NCBI GenBank assembly: GCA_003218935.1
Contig: QHPA01000189.1
Span: forward strand, 1 to 16,939
Source of the DNA: Verrucomicrobiota bacterium
GTDB lineage: Bacteria > Verrucomicrobiota > Verrucomicrobiia > Limisphaerales > AV2
Length of the DNA: 16,939 nt
Reading direction: 5' to 3'
Shown here: positions 1 through 8,095 of the stretch, piece by piece
Numbering within the stretch: position 1 is the first letter of the stretch
Layout of the letters: each line of letters opens with the position of its first letter
The notes under the pieces: model-generated
What the model was told of the DNA's origin: nothing
The model's database searches: none
What the model saw: the letters and a program-made list of their open reading frames with translations, nothing else
Made by a program: the position numbers and the translations under genes

Positions 1-2
1 CG

Positions 3-821
3 GACGAAGGCTGGCTGATGCTCATTCCGGACCGCGCCATGAACTCCTCCCCGGGGGATTTGTATCGAACTCGCGATGGCGGCGCTCACTGGCGAAAGGT
101 CAACAGTACTGGTGCAAGTCCCCACGGGTGGATCTGGGAAGAAGCGGCGTTACCAGCATTTGAACACCGGCATCCCTATCTTGTTTGTGGTGGTGCGACA
201 GCATTTCGGAACGACTCGACGGGCTGGGTATGGGGTTCATTGGCGAGCACCGCACCCAGCTTTCTTTTTATCACCCGCGATGGCGGCCTGAACTGGCAGC
301 TCCAGCGCCTGTCTTTGCCTGCCTCGTTTCAACCCGGCTGGACGGAACCAATCGGATTACCGCAATTCTTCCAACCGGACACCGACGAGGGAATCGTTCC
401 GGCGCAATACCACCCGGCCGACAGCCATGCCAGCAACTTTTGCACGCTCATCTACAGCACGCACGATGGCGGTTTAAATTGGCAGCCCACCACGCCGGTC
501 AAATTCTGCGGCGTTTGGAGCTTCATCACCGTCAAGAGAGGCTGGATATGGAGTCCCGGACCGCATAGCACCGGTTCGACCGCGCCCGTCAAAGGGACAC
601 TGTATCGCACCGACGACGGCGGGGCCTCGTGGAGACCGCTGAACGCGGAAAAGAGTCTGGAGGAATATCTGACCCACGGTGAAGATATTGTCCAACTCGA
701 CTTTGTGGACGACGAATACGGCTGGGCGATTGCGCGTGACAGTCACAACCTAACGCAGCTTCTGAAAACCACCGACGGCGGCGGGGCGTGGAATGCCACG
801 AAGACGAAGATGCAACAATGA
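3..821 (+). CDS. Asp-box (BNR) beta-propeller protein, Ycf48-like, 5'-truncated
   Basis: The reading frame is open from base 3 and continues off the left edge, so the start is missing; the first in-frame ATG (base 18) is probably internal, because the residues before it read DEGWL, a propeller-strand motif. Counting from that ATG, five Asp-box motifs of the form T-x-D-G-G-x-x-W lie at residues 18-25, 86-93, 148-155, 198-205 and 251-258. Several GWxW or GWAI strands sit between them, as in sialidase/Ycf48-type seven-bladed propellers. Such folds are usually exported binding or assembly proteins; no sialidase catalytic residues can be assigned, so I infer no enzymatic activity. The gene ends with TGA at 819-821 and converges on the minus-strand block. 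The fold assignment is secure; the function is unknown. Confidence 0.85.
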   Translation, partial: DEGWLMLIPDRAMNSSPGDLYRTRDGGAHWRKVNSTGASPHGWIWEEAALPAFEHRHPYLVCGGATAFRNDSTGWVWGSLASTAPSFLFITRDGGLNWQLQRLSLPASFQPGWTEPIGLPQFFQPDTDEGIVPAQYHPADSHASNFCTLIYSTHDGGLNWQPTTPVKFCGVWSFITVKRGWIWSPGPHSTGSTAPVKGTLYRTDDGGASWRPLNAEKSLEEYLTHGEDIVQLDFVDDEYGWAIARDSHNLTQLLKTTDGGGAWNATKTKMQQ

Positions 822-1121
822 GGGACCGTATTCTGAGGTGTGGAAGCATTTGCGAACCCATCAAGTTCTGTGATTCATGCGCTTCGGTTGGGATGTTGGC
901 GACGGGAGACGCAGCGATTCCGAAGGAGGGAAGCAGGGGCCGGAGGAAGTAGCGGAGCGACCGAGCCAAGACCCAACGGAAGCGCGACGCGGCTGCGTTA
1001 CCTCAAAGCCGGAACGAGCACGCGCGGAGTAGAGCGAGCAGCAGGGGCGTCGGGGTGCGGTCGCGGAACGAAGCGCGTGTTGGTTCCGGCGGATTCTCGC
1101 TGGTTATCCATTGCATGCGCT
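822..1121. other. GC-rich, purine-skewed intergenic spacer between convergent genes
   Basis: No convincing gene is seen. From about 900 to 1080 the plus strand is rich in GGAG, GCGA and GAGC words, and short units recur imperfectly (for example CGGAACGA near 1010 and again at 1064-1071). An inverted repeat has arms CGGAAC (1064-1069) and GTTCCG (1083-1088) around 13 bases. The two flanking genes converge here, so the region may hold a bidirectional terminator or a dispersed intergenic repeat. Neither has a T-tract or a verified second copy to support it. Confidence 0.35.
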
Positions 1122-2105
1122 TCACTCTGGGTGGTAGATGCGGATTTCAGCGTCCTGACCGTTGCGTTGCGGGACGGCGAGGTAGAACTCGTTTAACTCC
1201 GCAGAGAAAAAAGAAGTCCGAGCTCCGGCGCGAGTGGGAATTCTTTCGCGCATCTTGTAGTGATCGGCGTCGAGCTGTTCGATCACGTCGATAGATCCTT
1301 CTCCGCCGGATACATAGATGCGCTTGCGCTTTGCGTCGTAAAACAAATCATCGGTGTCGCGCACGATGACGAGGTCACTCACGACTTTTCCTGAAGTTGT
1401 GTCGAGCACCACCAGCCGGGCAGGGTTGCGGCAACCAACGAACAGACGGTGGTTCCCTTCGTCGAGTGCCATCGGGAAGTTGGCTTGGAATTTTTCCATC
1501 GACCAAGTCGCCACGAGGTCTTTCTTTTGGCGGTCAATCACCGCAACCTGTTTCGCATCGGGCACGTTCACGAAAATGCGCGGGCCATTCGTTTCCAACT
1601 GAAATGATTCCGGGTGCGCGGGCAATTTAATGTCGGCGTGCCGCTGCCTGCCGCTGCCGTCGAGAACCACAAGTGCGCCACCGCCATAGCCAACATAGAC
1701 GAGCTTGGTATTTCGGTCACGCCGCACGTTGTCGGCATCCTCAAGTCCGCGCAAGTTGTTCACCAATTGATATGTGATGCCATCGAACAGTTTGAACGTG
1801 CCGTCATCACCGTTGGCGACTCCGATTTGATTCGCTTCTGGCAGAAATACAGTACCAGTCGGTTTGTACAGGCCGCTGATGCTCCTCAGCCGTTTGCACG
1901 CTGCAAGGTCAATGACTTCCAGTGTATTATTGCCGAGCGCGGCGACGAACAGCCGCTTGCCTTCGACATCCGGAGCAAAGTGATCGAACCGCCCTTTGAC
2001 ATCCGCCAACGGAATCGTCTTGGTGAGCTTGAGCATGTCAGTCGCTTGTGCGAGGACAGCGGGTAGGCCGAGCCAGGCGACCAAGAAAATCAAGAGTGGC
2101 TTCAT
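1122..2105 (-). CDS. YncE/YVTN-like secreted beta-propeller protein
   Basis: The 327-residue product starts at the ATG at 2105; a TTG 15 bases upstream overlaps the preceding stop codon and is less likely. It opens with a typical Sec signal peptide (MKPLLIFLVAWLGLPAVLA, cleavage predicted before QATD). The mature protein carries about seven repeats in which a strand such as LFVAALGN, IGVANGDD, LVYVGYGG, IFVNVPDA, LFVGCRNP, IYVSGGEG or FYLAVPQR is followed by a strand ending VIDL, LFDG, VLDG, VIDR, VLDT or VIEQ. This is the pattern of YncE/NHL-type propellers. Such proteins bind ligands or partners in the periplasm; no catalytic motif is visible. It is the last gene of the minus-strand block, 11 bp after a secreted ConA-like protein, and is presumably co-transcribed with it. 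Confidence 0.85.
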   Translation of the reverse strand: MKPLLIFLVAWLGLPAVLAQATDMLKLTKTIPLADVKGRFDHFAPDVEGKRLFVAALGNNTLEVIDLAACKRLRSISGLYKPTGTVFLPEANQIGVANGDDGTFKLFDGITYQLVNNLRGLEDADNVRRDRNTKLVYVGYGGGALVVLDGSGRQRHADIKLPAHPESFQLETNGPRIFVNVPDAKQVAVIDRQKKDLVATWSMEKFQANFPMALDEGNHRLFVGCRNPARLVVLDTTSGKVVSDLVIVRDTDDLFYDAKRKRIYVSGGEGSIDVIEQLDADHYKMRERIPTRAGARTSFFSAELNEFYLAVPQRNGQDAEIRIYHPE

Positions 2106-2116
2106 GGGATTGAACG

Positions 2117-2737
2117 TCAATTGCTGCCATAGCTGAAATCATCAAAAAGCGTCACGCTATCGGCTTTGGTCCAAACGCCAACCATTCCAGCTTCGGTAAA
2201 GGTTTCGTCGTCCCACTCGATGGCTTTCTTCCCGTCGAACGCCACGGTGAAATGATTGCCGCTGAAGTCCACGCGTAAGGTGTGCCACTCGCCGGATGCG
2301 ACTTTCATGTCCGTTCGCTTCTTCTCGGTGCGCTTGCCTTTGATCGTGTGGTAGATGGTCACGTTGTCTTCGAGCGCGTTGGCGCGAGCGATGTAGTAAT
2401 TGTTCGAGTCCTTGGCCCGCCAAACGACCCCGCCCGCTTGGTCCTCCTTGCCGGATATTGGTTTGAGCTTCACTTCCACGAATCCGTCTTTGAGGCTCGT
2501 GTCGTTCTTCAGGCAGATCGGGTATGTGGCTTCGCCGGACTGTTTGAGCACGTTCGGCTTTGAAGGTGCGGTCTCGTCGGCGACAACAGCCCATTTCGCT
2601 TGGCCCTTGCCTGTTTTGGTCGCAGTCCATCCGGCAGGAGCTTCGCAGACTTTGTTATCGTCGAAGTTAACGGTGCCGGCCAGCGCTGAACCAGCTACCA
2701 GCACGCTCATAATCATGGTGTTTTTGAGTGTTTTCAT
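2117..2737 (-). CDS. Secreted concanavalin A-like (DUF1080/LamG-like) protein, copy 1
   Basis: The product is 206 residues with a Sec signal peptide (MKTLKNTMIMSVLVAGSALA, cleavage near residue 20). The rest is one beta-rich domain with motifs typical of the DUF1080/LamG concanavalin-like fold: GKEDQAGGVVWR, NNYYIARANALEDNV, a WHTLRVDF strand, FTVAFDGKK, and a closing GVWTKADSVTLFDDFS strand. Related domains bind or hydrolyse carbohydrates in other proteins, but no catalytic residue can be assigned here, so the role is unknown. It is clearly paralogous to the gene at 7375-8031, sharing long identical blocks. It lies 114 bp after the MacB gene and 11 bp before the YncE-like gene, and may have its own promoter in that upstream gap. 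Confidence 0.8.
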   Translation of the reverse strand: MKTLKNTMIMSVLVAGSALAGTVNFDDNKVCEAPAGWTATKTGKGQAKWAVVADETAPSKPNVLKQSGEATYPICLKNDTSLKDGFVEVKLKPISGKEDQAGGVVWRAKDSNNYYIARANALEDNVTIYHTIKGKRTEKKRTDMKVASGEWHTLRVDFSGNHFTVAFDGKKAIEWDDETFTEAGMVGVWTKADSVTLFDDFSYGSN

Positions 2738-2780
2738 GTTGATCTTGGTTTGTGGCTTCGGTCTTTGATTCGTGCTGAGA

Positions 2781-2808
2781 CTAAAGCGTGCTTGCTCCAG
2801 GCATCACT
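2781..2808 (-). promoter_or_regulatory. Weak third copy of the shared upstream element
   Basis: In the 114-bp gap between the MacB and ConA-like genes, the minus strand reads AGTGAT, 18 bases, then TTAG, ending 43 nt before the ATG. This resembles AGTAAC-N18-CTAA found upstream of the other ConA-like gene and of the RND gene, with ATTAAGT directly at the left box as in the RND copy. CTTAA and TTAAG words also flank it (2807-2811 and 2829-2833). It is degenerate, so the call is tentative. Confidence 0.3.
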
Positions 2809-2851
2809 TAATGTTCCATGAAGATTTCTTAAGCTGGGCGAGTTCTTGGAG

Positions 2852-4990
2852 TCATTCATACCGGAGCGCCTCGATCGGATCTAGCCGTGAAGCCTTCCAA
2901 GCGGGATAGTAGCCGAAAATTATTCCGACTGTCACCGCCACTGCGACAGAGGCAATGATGGCGGGCAACGACGGCAGAGTGGGCCAATGCAATAGCGCGG
3001 TGATTGCCACCGACACTCCACGACCCAACAAAATCCCGACGACTCCGCCGGTCAGACATAGCACCACCGCTTCGATGAGGAATTGCCGCAGGATGTCGCG
3101 CGCACGCGCTCCCACTGCCATGCGGATTCCAATCTCGCGCGTCCGCTCGGTGACGCTCACGAGCATAATGTTCATGATACCCACGCCGCCGACGATGAGC
3201 GAAATGAGCGCCACGACCAGCAGCAGATTCGTCATCACCTGGCTGGTCGCGGCGAACGTTTGCGCGATTTCCGTGTGATCGCGAATCTTGAAATCGTCCG
3301 GCGCGCCCCCTTGGATGTGATGACGGTCGCGCAACACGGCCGTGATCTGGCGGATGGCCAGCGGGATGTTTTGCGGGGAGCCAGCGGCGACCCACACGTC
3401 GTCCAAGTCACTAAAACGAACAAGTTGTGGCGTGTCCGTTGCCAAGCTGGAGGACTGTGGCGGATACAGCGGCGATTGTTGGCTGGGATAAACCTGGCTG
3501 CGCGTATTGGCCGAGCCAGTCGAGAACGAAGCCACCGCCGATTGCGTTGCCTGCCTCTGCCCGGTGACGCGAAACTTGATCGTGGTCAGCGGCGCGACAA
3601 GGAAATCGTCCTGATCCTGCCCCATCACGTTTGCTCCCTTGCGCCCGAGGATGCCGACGACTTTCAATCCGACACCGCGCAAGTGGATCTCCTTGCCGAG
3701 AGGCGATTCCGCGCCGAACAGTTTATCCGCGACGGTTCTGCCGATGAGACAGACTGCCGCCGAACCACGAACGTCGTCCATGGTGAACGGTTCGCCTTCC
3801 GCCACGGGCCAGTTGCGGACAGCGAGGTAATCCGGCGTCGCACCCAGAATCCTCCCGACCCGCCAGTTTCGATTTCCATAAGTGACCTGTCCCCAACAGT
3901 CCACGCTGGGGGCGACATTTTGCAGCACGCCGCACTCGCTGCGGAGGGCTTCCGCGTCCTCCATCGTGAGCGTGGCCCGACCGCCGCGACCCGAACTGAC
4001 GCCCGCCACAGAGACATCAGCGGGATCAATCTGGATCATGCTCGCGCCCAGGCTGGCAATGGACTGCTCAATCGAACGCGAAGAGCCGCCACCAAGTTCC
4101 ATCATCGCGATAACCGCCGCAGTGCCGATGATGATACCCAGACAGGCGAGTGCCGCGCGCATCACATTGCGACGGAGCCCCCGCAACGCCGTGCGCGCCG
4201 CGCGCGCCGTATCTTTCAACTGGCTGGCACCGGCATGCGATTGTGCGCCCGGGGGTGGTAGCAGGCTCGCGGTTTCGCCGCCCGGCGCGCGTTGCGATTG
4301 CGCCGGCGGCCCTTCGTCCACAATCACCCCGTCTTTCATGCGAATGATTCGTTGCGCATGGCGCGCCACGTTTTCATCGTGCGTGACAATGATGATGGTC
4401 AACCCCTCGACTTCATTCAGCCGTTGCAACATTCGCAGCACATCCTCGGTGGTGCGCGAGTCGAGATTGCCGGTCGGCTCGTCGGCGAGCAGCAAGCTCG
4501 GGCGATTGATGAGCGAGCGGGCTATGGCCACGCGCTGCTGCTGACCGCCCGACAGCGCGGCGGGTTCGTGATCCATCCGGTCGGCCAGGCCGATGAGATG
4601 GAGCATTTTTTCCGCGTGACGGCTGCTGTCGGTGTCCGACGGGTGCGCGGGAGAATAATCGAGCGGCATCCGCGCGTTGTTCAGCGCGCTGGTGCGGGCC
4701 AGCAGATTGAAGTTTTGAAAGACGAAGCCGATTTTCGTGTTGCGCAGCACCGCGCGCTCGTCGGCGGAGGCGGAGGAAATCTCCTGCCCGTCCAGCCAGT
4801 AACGTCCGGAGGTGGGCCGGTCGAGGCAGCCCAGAATGTTCATCAACGTGCTCTTGCCCGAACCGCTGACACCGACCAGCGCGACCAATTCGCCGCGCGC
4901 GACCATGAGCGACACGCCTTGGAGCACCGGGATTTCCAGATTGCAGCGCCGGTAGCTCTTGCAAACGTTCTCCAGCCGGATGAGTTCCAT
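2852..4990 (-). CDS. macB: MacB-type ABC transporter, fused ATPase and permease
   Basis: The 712-residue product has the MacB architecture. The N-terminal nucleotide-binding domain shows Walker [10 protein letters not shown] (40-48), Q-loop FQNFNLL (91-97), signature [10 protein letters not shown] (146-155), Walker [13 protein letters not shown] (166-177) and the H-loop His204. The first membrane helix is near 277-298, followed by a large periplasmic domain (about 300-585) and three C-terminal helices (about 586-610, 636-660, 672-696) with the FtsX-type motif [20 protein letters not shown]. MacB proteins are mechanotransmission pumps that drive periplasmic substrates out through TolC. At 712 residues it is longer than E. 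coli MacB (about 648). The extra length is in a linker at 226-262 and a Ser/Gln/Pro/Thr-rich stretch at about 480-525 of the periplasmic domain. It follows the MacA gene by 7 bp. Substrate is unknown. Confidence 0.93.
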   Translation of the reverse strand: MELIRLENVCKSYRRCNLEIPVLQGVSLMVARGELVALVGVSGSGKSTLMNILGCLDRPTSGRYWLDGQEISSASADERAVLRNTKIGFVFQNFNLLARTSALNNARMPLDYSPAHPSDTDSSRHAEKMLHLIGLADRMDHEPAALSGGQQQRVAIARSLINRPSLLLADEPTGNLDSRTTEDVLRMLQRLNEVEGLTIIIVTHDENVARHAQRIIRMKDGVIVDEGPPAQSQRAPGGETASLLPPPGAQSHAGASQLKDTARAARTALRGLRRNVMRAALACLGIIIGTAAVIAMMELGGGSSRSIEQSIASLGASMIQIDPADVSVAGVSSGRGGRATLTMEDAEALRSECGVLQNVAPSVDCWGQVTYGNRNWRVGRILGATPDYLAVRNWPVAEGEPFTMDDVRGSAAVCLIGRTVADKLFGAESPLGKEIHLRGVGLKVVGILGRKGANVMGQDQDDFLVAPLTTIKFRVTGQRQATQSAVASFSTGSANTRSQVYPSQQSPLYPPQSSSLATDTPQLVRFSDLDDVWVAAGSPQNIPLAIRQITAVLRDRHHIQGGAPDDFKIRDHTEIAQTFAATSQVMTNLLLVVALISLIVGGVGIMNIMLVSVTERTREIGIRMAVGARARDILRQFLIEAVVLCLTGGVVGILLGRGVSVAITALLHWPTLPSLPAIIASVAVAVTVGIIFGYYPAWKASRLDPIEALRYE

Positions 4991-4997
4991 GGCTTCG

Positions 4998-6287
4998 CTA
5001 ACGTCGAATGACCTTCGGCAAAAACGGATTTTTCACGTCCATTCGTGCCGAAGCGGCGGTTTCGCCAGTGACGACTTCCTGACCTTCGCGCAATCCTTCT
5101 GCCGCGACCGCCGTGTTCACGCCATCCGAAGTTCCAGCCGTGACTTCGACGGGCCGGACAAATGCGCCGTCTTTCAACCAGAGTGTGCGGTGGGACGACT
5201 TCTGCGTGTTCTCATTCTTCGAGGGCTGGCCGCCGCCGGGCGGGTCATTGGCCGGCGGATCGTTTGGATTCCCCGGACGCACGTCAGGTGCTATTTGCGC
5301 GAGCGAGGACGGCGTCCAGCGCAACGCCGCGTTCGGTACGAGGAGCGCATGGGTTTCGTGGCTCAAAACGAAACGCACGTTCGCAGTCAGGTAGGGCAGG
5401 AGGAGCTTGTCCGCGTTTTCAATGTTGATCTCCACCGTGTAGAGCACGACGTTTTGAGTCATCGTCGCGTTGAGGCGCACCTTGCCGACCACACCTCGAA
5501 ATTCGCGGCCCGGAAAAGCGTCCACCGTGAACGTGACCGTCGCGCCCGGTTTGATGCGGCCCACGTCGACTTCGTTGACCGCCACCCAGATTTGCATCTT
5601 CGTCAAATCGCGCGCGATGAGAAACAAGCTCGGCGCGTTCAGGCTCGCCACGACGGTCTGGCCGATGTTCACGCGGCGGTCAATGATCACGCCGCTCACC
5701 GGCGAGTTGATCGTGCAGAAATCCAGATTGCGCTGCGCCTTGTCCAAATCGGCCCGCGCCTGAGCGACGCCGGAATTGGCGACGGAGACATTGGCCTTGG
5801 CGACTTCGAAATTCGCCTTGCCGGTGTCGTAATCCACCTGCGAGATCAATTTGTTGGCAAACAATTCCTGGGCGCGTTTCCATTCCGCGGCGGCCTGATC
5901 CAGCTTGGCGTTCATCTGTTCGAGGTTCGCGACGGCGCTCAATTCACGCGCCTTGGCGACGGAGAGATCGGCGGCATAAACCGACTCGTCAATCTTCGCG
6001 AGCAACGCTCCTTCTTCGACCACCGAGCCGTAGTCAACCGTCTTGCTCTCCCGGTCCGTGCCAAACAAGCGAATGCGCCCGGCGACCTGTGCGCCCACGT
6101 CCACGACTTCCAGGGGTTCAATCGTGCCCGTCGCGCCAATCGTGGCGGACACGTCACCGCGCTTCACAGGTGCCGTGCTGAACGACAGCACCGCATCATT
6201 TCGCGCGCGCCACCACCAAGCTGCCACTCCGCCGACCAGAAGCACGATAGCGATTGCGGCGATTGGTTTTTTCAGAAAGCGCCGCAC
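4998..6287 (-). CDS. macA: MacA-type periplasmic adaptor (HlyD family)
   Basis: The 429-residue product begins at a GTG at 6287 and has one N-terminal membrane anchor (about 8-26). A lipoyl/barrel-sandwich half follows (VGAQVAGRI, 64-72), then an alpha-helical coiled-coil hairpin (about 104-190), the second lipoyl half ([11 protein letters not shown], 191-201) and beta-barrel plus membrane-proximal domains. This order is that of MacA and related adaptors, which link MacB to a TolC-type channel. A Pro/Asn/Gly-rich linker at about 333-366 interrupts the membrane-proximal domain and is not a usual MacA feature. The MacB gene starts 7 bp downstream, so the two are surely translated from one mRNA. 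The nearest TolC-type gene is three genes upstream in the same direction. Confidence 0.9.
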   Translation of the reverse strand: MRRFLKKPIAAIAIVLLVGGVAAWWWRARNDAVLSFSTAPVKRGDVSATIGATGTIEPLEVVDVGAQVAGRIRLFGTDRESKTVDYGSVVEEGALLAKIDESVYAADLSVAKARELSAVANLEQMNAKLDQAAAEWKRAQELFANKLISQVDYDTGKANFEVAKANVSVANSGVAQARADLDKAQRNLDFCTINSPVSGVIIDRRVNIGQTVVASLNAPSLFLIARDLTKMQIWVAVNEVDVGRIKPGATVTFTVDAFPGREFRGVVGKVRLNATMTQNVVLYTVEINIENADKLLLPYLTANVRFVLSHETHALLVPNAALRWTPSSLAQIAPDVRPGNPNDPPANDPPGGGQPSKNENTQKSSHRTLWLKDGAFVRPVEVTAGTSDGVNTAVAAEGLREGQEVVTGETAASARMDVKNPFLPKVIRR

Positions 6288-6311
6288 GCTCCGGCTTCGG
6301 TTGGACTCATA

Positions 6312-6422
6312 TTATTTGACGGACGAAACGTAGATGACTTGCGTGCCCCCTTTTTTGACCAGTGTACCTTCGACCGTTACGGTTTCAGCCATTTTATCAA
6401 TGAGCACGATCTCCGGGGACAT
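6312..6422 (-). other. Short ORF or detached C-terminal tail after the DUF1259 gene
   Basis: A 36-residue frame starts at an ATG at 6422 and ends in TAA at 6312. It encodes a plausible beta-rich peptide (ETVTVEGTLVKKGGTQVIYV followed by SSVK). No Shine-Dalgarno sequence precedes the ATG. The frame is the same as that of the upstream DUF1259 gene: reading through its TAA stop gives eight sense codons (PTQTNFFG) and then this ATG, with no other stop. It could be a small gene, a readthrough extension, or the remnant of a gene whose 5' part is lost. The pattern VxVEGTLVKKGG-xVIYV suggests an OB-fold-like C-terminal strand pair, but I do not recognise the family. Confidence 0.35.
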
Positions 6423-6446
6423 CCCGAAGAAATTGGTTTGAGTCGG

Positions 6447-7349
6447 TTACTTGTTTTGCGTGGCGAGCGCCGTTTTAAGGGCCTTCGCCAAATCGGCTGT
6501 TTTGCCTCTGCCCCAATAATGCAGAAAAAGGATGCGCGGGTTCTCGTGCGTCATGTGACTGTGAATCGCCACGATGTTGATCCCATCATGGCGAAGGGAT
6601 TTCAGCACTGGCTGCAACTCATCTTCGAGCACAGCAAAGTCGCCATCCACGACCGCATTGTCGTCAGCGCCGGCGAACGCGGCCCAGGTGTTCACCCCCA
6701 TTTCCTTGCCTACCTCCGTATCCATCATTTTGGTGGTGCGCCCGATGACAACCTTGAACATTCCATTGTTCGCCTGTCCTTTCACGCCCAGAACGTCCTC
6801 AATGGTTTTGCCGGTAATGGAACTCGCGGCAGGTAGGGGAGTGCTTCCGAACGTCGTCGTTGGTTGCGAATTGGCAGAGCGAATTTCTTTGATCTTGTCC
6901 CAAACTTTGCGAACGGCGGCAGCCAGCTTATCGGCAGAACCTTCACCGCCGATGTGCATGAAATAGACCTTCGGCTCGTCATAAAAAAAGTGGTTGTGGA
7001 GCGCGGTAACGGCAAGGTCGTTGTCCAGCGCCACGCTCATTACCGGACTCACTTCATCCTGAAAAAGCACCGTGTCGCCCATGACCATTGCGCCACCCAT
7101 TTTACTTTGCGTGAACGCCGCCCACGTGCCGAGTCCCATGAACGGCGGCATCGTCCAGCCATCCACAACGATCTTCACGTCATTGCGTGGCACGGTGACT
7201 TTGAAGACGCCTTCGGCGGCGCTCCAAACGCCCTTGAGCCCGGTGATTTTTTCAATCTGATTCGTGTCAAGCGCCGCGTTCGCCATGACCGGCAGCATGG
7301 CCGCGATGGTGACAATATTTGAAAATCGGAGGATTGCGTATCTTGTCAT
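6447..7349 (-). CDS. DUF1259 protein (LpqO/LppY-like), secreted
   Basis: The 300-residue product has a Sec signal peptide (cleavage near residue 25, VMANA/ALDT). The rest is an internal duplication. Each half has an N-terminal segment on a conserved G-x-WAAF (GTWAAFTQ about 74-81; NTWAAFAG about 220-227), an acidic strand ending in LFQDEV or VLEDEL, and a histidine motif: LHNHFFYDEPKVYFMH at 117-132 and IHSHMTHENPRILFLH at 262-277. These are hallmarks of the DUF1259 family that includes mycobacterial LpqO and LppY. The repeated H-x-H...H pattern suggests a metal or ligand site, but no activity is established. It sits 25 bp after a ConA-like gene and upstream of MacA, so it is probably exported and acts in the envelope alongside the pumps. 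Confidence 0.88.
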   Translation of the reverse strand: MTRYAILRFSNIVTIAAMLPVMANAALDTNQIEKITGLKGVWSAAEGVFKVTVPRNDVKIVVDGWTMPPFMGLGTWAAFTQSKMGGAMVMGDTVLFQDEVSPVMSVALDNDLAVTALHNHFFYDEPKVYFMHIGGEGSADKLAAAVRKVWDKIKEIRSANSQPTTTFGSTPLPAASSITGKTIEDVLGVKGQANNGMFKVVIGRTTKMMDTEVGKEMGVNTWAAFAGADDNAVVDGDFAVLEDELQPVLKSLRHDGINIVAIHSHMTHENPRILFLHYWGRGKTADLAKALKTALATQNK

Positions 7350-7374
7350 AACATTGTGGTGATGTGGTTAGAAT

Positions 7375-8031
7375 TTACTTTGTCCCAACGGAGAAATCAT
7401 CAAAGAGCGTTACACTGTCGGCCTTCGTCCAGACGCCGACCGCGCCCGCATCTTTGAATGTATCGTCTTCGACTTCGAAGAGTTTCTTTCCGTTGAAGAA
7501 GACCGTGAACAGATTTCCATGAAACTCGACGCGTAACGTGCTCCACTTGCGTGATGGAACATTTGTATCCACGCCGTAGCCGAATGTCCGGCCCTTCACC
7601 TGCAACGACGAACGCTTGCCGTTCACGGTTTTGTAGAGCACGACGTTGTCTTCGAGCGCATTCGCCCGGACAATGTAGTAATTGTTCGCGTCCCTGAATC
7701 GAAAGACGATCCCACCCGCCTGGTCTTCCTTGCCTGCAATGGGTTTGAACTTCACTTCGGCAAATCCGTCCTGGATATGCTCGTCCGTCTTCGCAGCCCA
7801 TGTGAATGTAGCTTCACCGGATTGCTTCAACACATTGGGGCGCGACGGCGCGGTATCGTCGCTCACGACTTCCCACTTGGCTTTGCCCTTGCCGGTGATT
7901 CCAGTTTCCCAGCCTTTGGGAAGTTTACCGGGATTCGTTTCGTCAAAAGTGATTTTCATATGCGCCGTGGCGGCACGTGCCAACACGCCCAACGCGACTA
8001 GAACAAGCGCTGCGTTCAATGTGCTCTTCAC
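7375..8031 (-). CDS. Secreted concanavalin A-like (DUF1080/LamG-like) protein, copy 2
   Basis: The 218-residue product starts at GTG (8031) and has a Sec signal peptide (MKSTLNAALVLVALGVLARAATA). The mature domain repeats the motifs of the gene at 2117-2737: TAPSRPNVLKQSGEAT, GKEDQAGGIVFRF, NNYYIVRANALEDNV, WSTLRVEF, and GVWTKADSVTLFDDFS. It differs by an insertion of about 12 residues near GRTFGYGVDTNVPS. By eye more than half the aligned residues are identical, so the two arose by duplication and were kept in one block. Its fold is that of carbohydrate-binding or hydrolysing ConA-like domains; the ligand is unknown. A putative promoter lies within 45 bp upstream, which would make the leader unusually short. 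Confidence 0.8.
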   Translation of the reverse strand: MKSTLNAALVLVALGVLARAATAHMKITFDETNPGKLPKGWETGITGKGKAKWEVVSDDTAPSRPNVLKQSGEATFTWAAKTDEHIQDGFAEVKFKPIAGKEDQAGGIVFRFRDANNYYIVRANALEDNVVLYKTVNGKRSSLQVKGRTFGYGVDTNVPSRKWSTLRVEFHGNLFTVFFNGKKLFEVEDDTFKDAGAVGVWTKADSVTLFDDFSVGTK

Positions 8032-8046
8032 GTCGCCACGCCTAGT

Positions 8047-8088
8047 TTAGAAAGCCCTACCGTGCTTCGTTACTGAAGATATTGTTAA
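8047..8088 (-). promoter_or_regulatory. Putative promoter/operator GTAAC-N18-CTAA
   Basis: In the 64-bp gap between the TolC-type and ConA-like genes the minus strand shows TTAACA (8083-8088), 9 bases, GTAAC (8069-8073), exactly 18 bases, then CTAA (8047-8050) within TTTCTAAACT. The same arrangement with the same 18-base spacing stands upstream of the RND gene. GTAAC and TCTAA loosely resemble the -35 and -10 elements of ECF-sigma promoters. The TTAACA word could be an activator box. Position only 16 nt before the GTG implies a very short 5' leader. Not experimentally known. Confidence 0.4.
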
Positions 8089-8095
8089 CTTTTTT

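Noticed and set aside
840..1196. Plus-strand frame of 118 codons in the spacer after the Asp-box gene
   Set aside because: Its composition reflects the purine-rich spacer and it runs into the 3' end of the YncE-like gene on the other strand; no start signal or motif supports it.
3083..4261. Plus-strand open frame of 392 codons opposite the MacB gene
   Set aside because: It is antisense to the MacB periplasmic domain and has an Arg/His-rich composition with no recognisable motif.
4959..6836. Long plus-strand open frame of 625 codons opposite the MacA and DUF1259 genes
   Set aside because: It is rich in Arg and His, has no domain or signal pattern, and lies antisense to two well-supported genes; it is the usual by-product of GC-rich codon use on the other strand.
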